A DNA stretch of 64,000 nt from Cryptomeria japonica. Taxonomy: Eukaryota; Streptophyta; Pinopsida; Cupressales; Cupressaceae. Shown here piece by piece: positions 56,281 through 64,000 of the stretch (position 1 is its first letter; every line of letters starts with the position of its first letter). The translations under genes and the position numbers were made by a program. Location: the NCBI RefSeq assembly GCF_030272615.1, contig NC_081414.1, positions 819,156,396 through 819,220,395 on the forward strand. Direction: 5' to 3'. The notes beneath the pieces are model-generated. The model saw only the letters and a list, made by a program, of their open reading frames with translations. It made no database searches and had not been told where the DNA came from.

Positions 56281-57694
56281 TGATGAATAATGATGAACAA
56301 CAGATACCCCAGCTGGTACTGAGAGGGGGGTGAATCAGTACAGACAAAAACTTTCTCAACAACTTACCTAGTTAAAGTAATACCAACTGGTTATCACCAT
56401 CACTGAACTTAACCATGGTAATATAGGTTAAACACAGTAAGAAATCAGACACCATAAACTAATAAGTATGAACACTTCAACCACATTCAATACTTGATAA
56501 CAACTTCACCCATAAACATATGCATGTGGTATACCAGTAATACCATAACCTAATAATTTTGCATGCATAATCTTTCAACCAAATAATACATAATTATCAC
56601 ATGAAAAATGCATAACACATAACACACAAATTTTTCACGTGGAAACCCAAATGGGAAAAACCATGGTGGGGATGAATACCCACAAGCTTATTTTTGAACT
56701 CTTTTGAAGCTTGCCCTATTAAGAGCCTAGTTCGGTTAAAGACTTTACAATAAGGTTCTGTTAGGAACCGATCCTGTTAGAGATCACCCAATTAAGGGAT
56801 GGCTATATACCCCGTTAAAGGTTGAAACCCTGTTAGAGGTTACCTCGCTTGAGGATTTGAAGAACTCAATTATCTTGAGTCACCTTGTTAAAGGTTTTAC
56901 AATAAGCCTGTTAAACCTACCCGATAAAGGGATTTTCCAACTGTTGAAATGATAAGAAGACAACAGGTAAAACTTCTGATTTGATAACAACACTACATGC
57001 CAAGGTAGATCCTTTTCATTTCCTCTACTCTGCAATCACACTTTGCAGTTTTCCTCTTATTGGTCTGGCAAGTACCTCATCACTCGAATACACACACAAC
57101 ATTTTCCAACAACTTTACAACAACAAACATCATCAACCTTATACAAAATAGTTAGGTCGATAGCATAAACCCTAAACCCTAAGCATCTTAGGTTTATAAC
57201 ACATGCAATCTAATCCTGACCGTCCAAACACATTGCATAGAGTATTACGATTTGAAACAGATCATAAGACAATCTACATCATTCATTCTTCACCACACAT
57301 GGGAATCAGTAACCCATCACGCTCTCTTCTCATACCACTAAGAAGAATGATCATTCCTGAGGTAGACTTCAAACACAGTCGATCTTATCATGCAAGATCC
57401 TCAAGGAAATCCTTCACATACAAGGTTGACGTGGTACCTCGATATCATTCACATCACTTAGATAACTCATCACAAAGTATCACCGGTTGTTTCACACGGG
57501 CTGGATCACCAAACCGATAACCCTAGAGCTGAGACTGTCGACCGGTAGTCACACTTAGTGAAACCCAGACACCGGTTTACTACATCTCCTCATACCTCTT
57601 CATACTAGTTCACTTGAACCTATTGACATCAATGACAACATATATTATCATCATATCAACATGTCGGTTCATCATATGCCAATAATATCCAACA
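56281..57694 (-). mobile_element. F 5' LTR
   Basis: 1,414 bp; plus strand from TGATGAATAATGATGAACAA to ATATCCAACA. It has only GAGAGGGGGGTG where the other LTR has a longer G run. Confidence 0.95.
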
Positions 57695-57699
57695 AGGAA

Positions 57700-58860
57700 G
57701 AGGCTAGAGATGAAATAATAATTGCATCAATGCTATTTATGTCAGATGACCATTTTGTGAACATCTCAGAATTCAATTCTTTCTGGCTAAGAGAGGAATT
57801 GAAAAATTTATCAGAAGAAGAAATTGAAAATTTTGATAAAGAAAAAATTGCTTGCACTCCTCAAAGGCTAGAGAAATGGTAAAAAATAGTGGCATGCTAT
57901 TGGTTCTCATATGGGATTCTGAGCATATTTTTATACTAGATCAGGTCATGAGGCAAAAAACCCCAATATATGCTCAAGAATTTGGTAAGCATGAGTCAGG
58001 GTTCAACCCAAGCATTAAGGCATTTGCATTATGAGTCAAGGCCCCCAACACTGATAAGCCCATTATTTTACATGGAGTTAAACAAGGAGTACGAGATGCT
58101 ACTGTGAGAACCTTAGTAGATACAACAACAGTTGAAGTTTCCACAATAACATTTCATGTTACACATTTTTCTAGGGCTGCAACAGAGGAGCTTGAAAAGA
58201 GACATGAAGAATTGAAACAAAAGTGTGTAATTCTTCAAGTTGATCACAATGAATTGTATATTCAAAATGTCAAATTGAAAAAGGATGCAACTACCAAGGA
58301 ATTAACTAGGGTAATAGAGCAACAATTGGAAGAAATGAGGAAATTAAGAGAAGATTTGCAAATTCTGAAGGATGAATCAGAAAACATGTACTTAGAAATA
58401 AGAAAATCAACAATTTAATAAATCACAAATAAATTGTTGACTAAGTTGGCAGAGGTGTACACCTCATATTCTTTGGTATATCAAGTGTGCACCCAATTTG
58501 GTGAAATTATTTCATTCTTTTATCCACTTAGAATCACATGGTTCCCCAAGGGCAACGTGTTAAAAGAAATTTGTTTAGCAATCAAAAGTGATCCTAAGGA
58601 ACCAAAAGGTTTAGGAGCCACATGGAACAATTACAATACATTGATAAAGGAGTTCCCCCATGTGGAAGATGAAAATAAGTCACTAAGAACCATGATAGAT
58701 TCATTTAGGGGCTTTCAAAAGTGGGACACCCCTAATATTCTAACAAAGGAAAATCAAATTTAAGATTTGAACTAGTGGAAAACGGAGTTTGAGGAAGCAG
58801 TCAACACAGTTTTGAGTGACTTGTAAAGGGAGACCCCAATCAAAAGGACATTTATCATTT
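57700..58860 (+). pseudogene. U3-type protein frame in E, second part (coiled coil)
   Basis: It continues the frame of 48,775-50,436: EARDEIIIASMLFMSDDHF and FWLREELKNLSEEEIENFD. After a break, FNPSIKAFALXVKAPNTDKP-like sequence (stop at 58,033) leads to a long heptad-rich region (58,164-58,418: ATEELEKRHEELKQKC, EQQLEEMRKLREDLQILKDE). Then follow AEVYTSYSLVYQVCTQFGE and WNNYNTLIKEFPHVEDENKS. The coiled-coil C-terminal half is like that of the D LTR frame. I do not recognise the protein family. Confidence 0.6.
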
Positions 58861-59426
58861 AATTATTGATAGGGTCCTTGAAATTGATTCTTTGTACCAT
58901 TATTTCATTGTGGAAATCGTTGTTGTACCTGCAAATAGGACCAAATAAGCCATGGATAAATTGAATACTTTAATGACCTTCGCTTGGCCCAATATAGAAG
59001 ATATCAATAATTGGCACATGAAGTACTACTCTCTAGATGAAAAGCAGTGAGAGGAGGAAGAATCATAAATGTACTTTACCTTTTTGTGTTTCCTCCAAAT
59101 TTTTTGTAGGTTCCAATTTTGGCAAAGATACCTAGAACACCTTATCAACATATACATACTACAGTCCAAGGCCACCTTCAGCACCAAGTCCTAGATTTTG
59201 AAAGTGACGGGAGGAAAAATACTGGAGACATTGTCAAGAACCCATTCCCTTCAAACCTGTCACACCATTCCCAAGAACTAGTTATTGTAGTCACTTGTCA
59301 ATCCCTCTCCCTGGGGTCATTTTTGAATGTACCTATGAAATATTACTTAGGGAATATTCAAGCATTAGGAAATCAATTTTTGACTTGTGTCTTGCTTGAC
59401 TTGAAGCTTATTTTTTCTCCCTTGTC
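58861..59426 (+). other. E sequence between the frame and the TATA box
   Basis: Possible remnants of the C-terminal end (59,119-59,484 is open for 121 codons without a recognisable domain). Nothing else seen. Confidence 0.4.
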
Positions 59427-59436
59427 CTATAAAAGG
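59427..59436 (+). promoter_or_regulatory. TATA box of E
   Basis: CTATAAAAGG followed by GAAATCGGGG, a strong plant core promoter match. It places the long frame of E in U3. Confidence 0.65.
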
Positions 59437-60285
59437 GAAATCGGGGCTAGTAAGAAAGGATTCTCAGAATTGTTTTTGAAGTAGTATGTATTAGGAGTTG
59501 AAAGTAATAGAGAAATTTTTATCTCTATGGATTCTATCTTGAACATTTTTATGTGAATGTATCTTTTATATTTTGAGAATCAATAAAGAAAATCATTTTC
59601 AGCTTGCTCCTATTTCTTGTGTATATGTTGTATGAATCATTGTGTTAGTGACACTATTGGTTTGTCTTCCCTAATGGGGAATGTATGTTCATGATAATAG
59701 GTTTCATTTCAAGTAAATGGATTAAATTCTATTATGAGAATGTTACAACATGTGTATGGGAGAGTGAGGAAATTTGTGCTTATTTTAATTAAGCACTATA
59801 TGCAAGTCATAAATGTTTAATATTGGGACTGTAATGCTAAGATTTCACATTGTTGTTCATGTTTGGTTTGTAGTTTGACTATGTTTTTCATAGGATAATA
59901 ATTGGTCATACCTTCATATTTAGGATCATTCATCAACTATATTTTTATTCATTTTTTAGGAGTAGGGGTAGCATAAAAACTATTCTCAATGAGTGCATGA
60001 ATGTTATAAACTAAGGTTGTAGCCAAAACTAGGAGTTTATTCATATTTCCTTGGTATATTTTCATTGAGAAATCTGATATAATGTACAATGTCTTACCAT
60101 AGAGTGTTGTAAATACTAGAAGCATTGTTTAGGGAGACCCGCCTTGGTTTTACAGAAGCTAGAGTGCAAAAGAGTTTAGTTCTGATACTGAACCTTGTTT
60201 GTTGACCAGATCTTTTTTCTGAGTTTGTTGATAAGTTAGTGGCTATTCCTTTAGGACTTAGAATCTATTGATTTGGGAACCAACA
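59437..60285 (+). other. R-U5 part of E
   Basis: Untranslated sequence; AATCAATAAAGAAAATC at about 59,579 could be a polyadenylation signal. It ends GGGAACCAACA. Confidence 0.5.
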
Positions 60286-60767
60286 AAATTTAGAGGAATT
60301 GCTTGAAGAACCAAGAGAGATTGTAAAAAGGAACTAGATAGATTGAATGGAGAGAAACGATAGATTTAAAATAGAGAAGAGGAGGGAAAAAAGGGGTTGT
60401 AAAGCCATTTAGAATATTCTTAGTCATTTCCACCAAGCAAGATAGGTGACAAGTGTCGAAATGCACAAAACCAACATTTGAACATTAATATGTTGCAGGA
60501 CAAATGTGTGGCAAGAAGACATCCGCATGGCACACTAGTGTCCAGACAAATCACACTCAAAAACAACATGTGGCAAGAGAAATACATAGTTTATGCAAAA
60601 CTGAAGTTGAAAGGTAGTTACTAAAAAGGTGTCTAGAGCATCCTAAGAGGGAAAAGGCTAATGCAAGGGCTGAAATGAACCTACTCAAGTGCTACAGGAA
60701 TGACAACTAAAGTGGCTACAAAAGTGTAGGTAGAATTGCAAAGGGGTATGCAATTTTTTACTCTACA
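60286..60767 (-). mobile_element. B right LTR (5' LTR), portion right of E
   Basis: It resumes at AAATTTAGAGGAATTGC and aligns with about 14,334-14,819 of the left LTR, ending ACTCTACA, then GTTGG. Confidence 0.88.
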
Positions 60768-60772
60768 GTTGG
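60768..60772 (+). repeat. right target-site duplication of element B
   Basis: GTTGG, matching 13,572-13,576. Confidence 0.9.
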
Positions 60773-61660
60773 CTTTGGCACAAAGGATGGGACACATCAA
60801 CTTTGATAACATGGTGAAGATCAGCACTATACATGTTGTAAGGGATATGCCCAAGATTGTCAAACCTACCAATGCATTATGTAGGGAGTGTTAGATGGGA
60901 AAGTAGTCAAAGATAGTGTTTAAGAGAAAAGAATACTCTACTTCAAAACCTTTAGAGCTAGCACACACTGATCTATGTGGACTAACTAGAGAAAGAGGAC
61001 TAAATGGTGAAAGGTACTTTATAATTCTTTATGATGATTACTCTAGAATAACATGGGTTACTTTTCTAAGAAAAAAATAGAAAGCATTACATAAGTGTAA
61101 AGCCTCTAAATCTATAGTTAAGAATGAAATGAACATTAAGATCAAATTTTTAAGGTCTGATAGAGGAGGTGAATTTACATCAAATCAGTTCAAAAAATTT
61201 TGTGAGGATCATGGTATTAGAAGACATATATCTTCTCTTAGGACCACTCAGGAAAATGGGGTAGCAGAAAGAAAGAATAGAATTGTTCAATAAATGGTTA
61301 GAACAATGTTAAAAGATGCTAACTTGCCTAATGTTTACTAGAAAGAGGTTGTGCATACTGGACCATTTATATTTTTAATAAAGGGTAGGATAGAAAAGGC
61401 AATTCAAAGACTCCTTATGAGCTATGGCATGGAATGACTTCTAGTGTTAAGTTCTTCAAAATCTTTGGAAGAAAGTGGTATATAAAAAGAGATGAAGAGG
61501 ATCTTGGAAATTTTGACTCAAGAACTGATGAAGGAATCTTCCTAGGAAATTCAACAAAAAGCAAGGCCTATCGATCCTACAACAAGAGACTCAAGAAGAT
61601 TGTTGAGAGCATAAATATTAGAGTGGATGAAAATTAGAATTAGATCATTGAAGAACCTAA
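60773..61660 (+). pseudogene. copia element A integrase
   Basis: LWHKRMGHINFDNMVKIS starts the pre-integrase zinc region. The core follows: ELAHTDLCGLTRERG (Asp), IKFLRSDRGGEFTSNQF (Asp), TTQENGVAERKNRIVQ (Glu), so all three acids survive. Stops occur at about 60,890, 61,078, 61,291 and 61,339. The C-terminal piece KFFKIFGRKWYIKRDEE and GIFLGNSTKSKAYRSYNK follows in another frame. Confidence 0.9.
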
Positions 61661-61936
61661 GGCTTGCAGAATAGAAAAGGAATTAGACAAGACCCCTAAG
61701 ACTATATCAAAAGAGATGAAGAGGATATTGGAAAGTTTGATTCAAGAACTGATGAATGAATATTCCTAGGAAATTCAACAAGAAGCAAGGCCTATCAATG
61801 TTGCAACAAGAGACTCAAGGAGATTGTTGACAACATAAATATTAGAGTGAATGAAAATTGGAATTAGATCACTGAAGAACCTAAGGCTTACAGAATAGAA
61901 AAGGAATTAGACAAGACCCCTAAGACTAGAAAGATA
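61491..61936 (+). repeat. 223-bp tandem duplication in copia A pol
   Basis: Starting at GATGAAGAGGATCTTGG (61,491), the sequence repeats from GATGAAGAGGATATTGG (61,714), through AGACAAGACCCCTAAGAC in both. 223 is not a multiple of three, so it shifts the frame. Confidence 0.92.
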
Positions 61937-62079
61937 TGTTCAAAAGAATCACTTTTAAGATCAGATTATTGGTCACAAGAATGAAGGCTTGTACACCAAA
62001 AGAAGATTTTATAAGGAAAGTGAACAAGTGAGCAATTTTATTTTATCAAAAGTGGAACCCAATACCTTTTCTTATGCAA

Positions 62080-63050
62080 GCAAGGATGAAGGATGGATAA
62101 AGGAAATGGAAGAAGAAATTTGATCAAATTGAAAAGAATAAAACATGGGAACTTGTTCCCAGACCTATTGACAAGAATGTTATTAGAACCAAGTGGGTAT
62201 TCCAAAAGAAATTGAATGGATAAGGAGATGTGATAAGGAACAAAGCTAGACTAGTATATAAAGGATAATCTCATGTAGAAGATATTAATATTGAAGAAAC
62301 TTTTGCTCCAATATCTATAATGGAGGCAATTAGAATAATTCTTGCATTTGCTTCTCACAAGAATTTCAAGGAGTATCAAATGGATGTCAAGTCAAATTTC
62401 TTGAATGGGGAACTAGAAGAAGAAGTTTATATAGAATATCTTGATGGTTTTTAATTGGTAGAAGATTCAAACATGGTATGCAAAATAAACAAGGTATTAT
62501 ATGGTCTCAATAAATCCCCTATGGCTTGGTATGCAATATTTGATATATTTCTACTACAACAAGGGTTCAAGAAAGGTATTGCAGATCTAGTAATCTCTAT
62601 TTGAAGATTGAGGATGAAAAACTATTGATTGTTGTATATGTTGATGATATTATCTTTGGAGGAGATTATGAGGTATGCAAGAGGTTTGCAGAAGTAATGC
62701 AAAAGGAATTTTAGGTTTCAATGATTGGGGATTTGTCTTTCTTTCTTGGTCTTCAAGTTGCTTGGATAGATGATAGAATCTTTATCTCTCAGGTAAAATA
62801 TGTTAAGGAGATGTTGAAAAAGTTTGGTATGGAGAATACTAAACTAGTAAGTACCTCCATGGCTATTAGTTGTCACTTGAGCAAGGATGATGAATCTCCA
62901 AAATTTGACCAAACTCACTATAGATCTATATTTGGTGGACTGTTATACTTCATTACTTCTAGACCTAATCTTAAGCATGCAGTATGTATAGTTGTCATAT
63001 ATCAAGCTCATCCCAACAAATGTCATGAAAAGGATATTTAGATACTTGAA
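62080..63050 (+). pseudogene. copia element A reverse transcriptase
   Basis: IRTKWVFQKKLNG and [12 protein letters not shown] open the RT; EYQMDVKSNFLNGELEEEVY gives the first Asp; NKVLYGLNKSPMAWYAIF follows. VVYVDDIIFGGDYEVCKRF holds the YVDD pair, in another frame. MIGDLSFFLGLQVAWIDDRI and YVKEMLKKFGMENTKLVSTS are the thumb and connection. Many stops and at least two frameshifts. Confidence 0.9.
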
Positions 63051-63573
63051 AGGAACTAGATTATGGTCTATGATACAAAAAAGACAATAATTTCTCTTTG
63101 AAAGACTATTTTTATGTAATTGGGTTGGTTGTGTTGATGAAAAAAGTACCTGTAAGAGTGCATTTTTCTTTCAAGATAAATTGGTTTCCTAGTTCAGTAA
63201 GAAGCAAGATTCAGTTTTCTTATCCACTATAGAAGCGGAATACATTGTTGCAACATCCTACTGCACTCAGCTAATATGGATGAAGCAGACATTGAAAGAT
63301 GTTAAGTAAATTTATGATGAGCCCATTCCTATCGTGTGTGATAATACTAGTGCCATGAACATTTCAAAGAATCTGGTGATGCATTTAAGGACCAAGCACA
63401 TTTCTATCTAGCATCATTTCTTAAGAAAGAAAGTTGTAGAGAAGGAAGTCAAATTGGAGTATGTGCCTACCAAGGATCAGATTAAAAACATATTCACTAA
63501 AGCACTCTCACTATTTTCTTTTGAGTATCTCATATATAAGCTAGGGGTTATTTCCCATCCTCCTTCCAACTAA
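63051..63573 (+). pseudogene. copia element A RNase H
   Basis: STIEAEYIVATSYCTQLIWM (Glu), IPIVCDNTSAMNISKNLV (Asp) and KHISI, stop, HHFLRKKVVEKE, then YVPTKDQIKNIFTKALSLF are the RNase H C-terminal half and the tail of the polyprotein. The first Asp block is degraded. The frame closes at 63,571 with HPPSN. Confidence 0.88.
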
Positions 63574-63879
63574 GATGCATATATTGTTGGATCCATCTAG
63601 GGCGAGAATTTAAAATATATATCCTTTGTCCTAGATTAATGTTGATTGTTGCTCTTAGGGGGAGAAGATAGTTGGTTTTTTGTTGTTGAAAGAGAAAGCA
63701 TAGATGGATCTAAATATATAATTAGGTGAAGATATGCACCATTTATCTTTGATTGCAAATAAGGAGAGATACTATAGAAGAGATACTATTGATAAGGCAA
63801 GAGAATGTAGATATGGAAGGAGAGAACATTGTATTATGTATTTCCATCAATGACAAAGGGGAATATTTTTATAAATGTG
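63574..63879 (+). other. A 3' untranslated region
   Basis: Non-coding stretch between pol and the 3' LTR, with CTTAGGGGGAGAAGATAG at about 63,655 and GACAAAGGGGAATAT at about 63,852. Either could be the purine tract; the second is closer to the LTR. The 60-codon frame at 63,753-63,935 runs into the LTR and is likely chance. Confidence 0.5.
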
Positions 63880-64000
63880 TGTTATCATTCATGTCAATTT
63901 CACGTTTGATAATATATGATTGTTATTATCATTGATGATATGGTGATTGGTTAGATAGAGAAATATTGTAGTTGTTGAGGAAGTGATGGAGTTGTATGGT
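63880..64000 (+). mobile_element. A 3' LTR (first 121 bases)
   Basis: TGTTATCATTCATGTCAATT and onward matches 9,501-9,625 (for example GATATGGTGATTGGTTAG against GATACGGTGATTGGTTGG). The window ends inside it. Confidence 0.88.

Larger units (their letters stand above)
50442..57694 (-). mobile_element. Ty1/copia element F, complete structure
   Basis: 7,253 bp with two LTRs (50,442-51,851 and 56,281-57,694), AGGAA duplications, a primer-binding site matching initiator-Met tRNA and a purine tract. All copia domains are present in the expected order on the minus strand (gag, protease, integrase, RT, RNase H), though stops and shifts split the frame. By eye I count about 22 differences in the first 215 aligned bases of the two LTRs, so it is not recent. 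Confidence 0.95.
48333..60285 (+). mobile_element. giant solo LTR E, carrying a coding frame and interrupted by copia F
   Basis: The insert lies in B's right LTR between GAATT (48,328-48,332) and AAATT (60,286-60,290), a 5-bp duplication with one change. It runs from TTTTGGGAG to GGAACCAACA; TGTTGG...CCAACA is the usual LTR inverted end, here with one base changed at the start. Removing copia F leaves about 4.7 kb: leader, a long decayed frame, a TATA box at 59,427 and about 850 bases of R-U5. That is the same layout as D's LTRs. I find no pol and no second LTR, so I read it as a solo LTR of a D-like family. Confidence 0.65.
13577..60767 (-). mobile_element. Ty3/gypsy-like element B, non-autonomous, heavily interrupted
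   Basis: LTRs at 13,577-14,819 and 47,585-60,767 (the latter split by E) are bounded by TG and CA and by the 5-bp duplication GTTGG. The purine tract just inside the left LTR reads on the minus strand, so the element runs right to left. Its coding sequence survives in three pieces (46,238-47,360; 21,350-21,457; about 19,280-20,253): a protease, a G-patch and a zinc knuckle. I find no RT, RNase H or integrase belonging to it. Insertions G/H, J, C/D/K and E/F account for most of its span. Confidence 0.88.
9501..64000 (+). mobile_element. Ty1/copia element A (outermost element of the nest, truncated by the window end)
   Basis: A's sequence occupies 9,501-13,576 and 60,768-64,000; everything between is element B with its own insertions. 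The 5' LTR start TGTTGTCATTGATG (9,501) and the following block (GGTGATTGGTTGGATAGAGA) recur at 63,880 onward as the 3' LTR. Joining 13,576 to 60,773 with one copy of GTTGG gives an uninterrupted frame across the protease/pre-integrase boundary (ECW then LWHKRMGHINF). The coding region is full of stops, so A is old and dead. Confidence 0.88.

Noticed and set aside
48333-60285. E as a DNA transposon or LINE
   Set aside because: No transposase, RT or poly(A); the ends, 5-bp duplication and TATA position fit an LTR better.
1-64000. tRNA, rRNA or organelle-derived insertions
   Set aside because: I looked for tRNA-like cloverleaf cores, rRNA motifs and plastid genes by eye and recognised none; a tRNAscan or BLAST run would be decisive.

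Overview
This window looks like intergenic sequence from a seed plant with a large, repeat-packed nuclear genome. A conifer or other gymnosperm is my guess, because of the depth of nesting, the giant Ty3 LTRs and the low gene density; the sequence alone does not prove it. I see no intact host gene, no tRNA or rRNA, and nothing bacterial. Almost every recognisable protein is a retrotransposon domain, mostly broken by stops and frameshifts. The one host-derived coding sequence is a decayed PDCD2-like cDNA attached to a LINE.

Left part (1-9,500): the 3' end of a Ty1/copia LTR (1-272); a degraded LTR element with no coding domains (from 640, second LTR from 3,065); inside that second LTR, a 5'-truncated LINE joined to a PDCD2-like cDNA and poly(A), all inside one 14-bp target-site duplication (3,885-7,580); then an antisense copia remnant (about 7,600-9,000).

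Right part (9,501-64,000): one four-level nest. A Ty1/copia element A (+) starts at 9,501 and is still unfinished at the window end. It is split at 13,576/60,768 by Ty3-like element B (-, 13,577-60,767, TSD GTTGG). B contains a small LTR pair G (15,315-18,690) that itself holds solo LTR H (17,006-18,538, TSD ATTAC); a copia LTR J (about 20,254-21,349); Ty3-like element C (+, 21,458-46,232, TSD AAAGG); and, in B's right LTR, a giant solo LTR E (48,333-60,285). C contains Ty3 Tat-like element D (+, 24,098-41,336, TSD CAATC) and solo copia LTR K (44,769-46,133, TSD CTATC). E contains copia element F (-, 50,442-57,694, TSD AGGAA). Removing A's, B's, C's and E's insertions with one TSD copy rejoins a reading frame each time, which strongly supports the map.

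How the parts relate: D has the fullest gag-pol (protease, an extra RNase H, RT, RNase H, integrase). B and C carry a protease/G-patch/zinc-knuckle region but no RT that I can find, so they look non-autonomous. D's LTRs are about 5.8 kb each. Each LTR carries an array of palindromes with core GGACTTTAAAGTCC and a decayed reading frame of about 1,200 codons, both upstream of the TATA box and so in U3. The same protein family appears to fill solo LTR E. The palindrome array, the LTR-borne protein family and the LINE-PDCD2 chimera are the items most worth following up.
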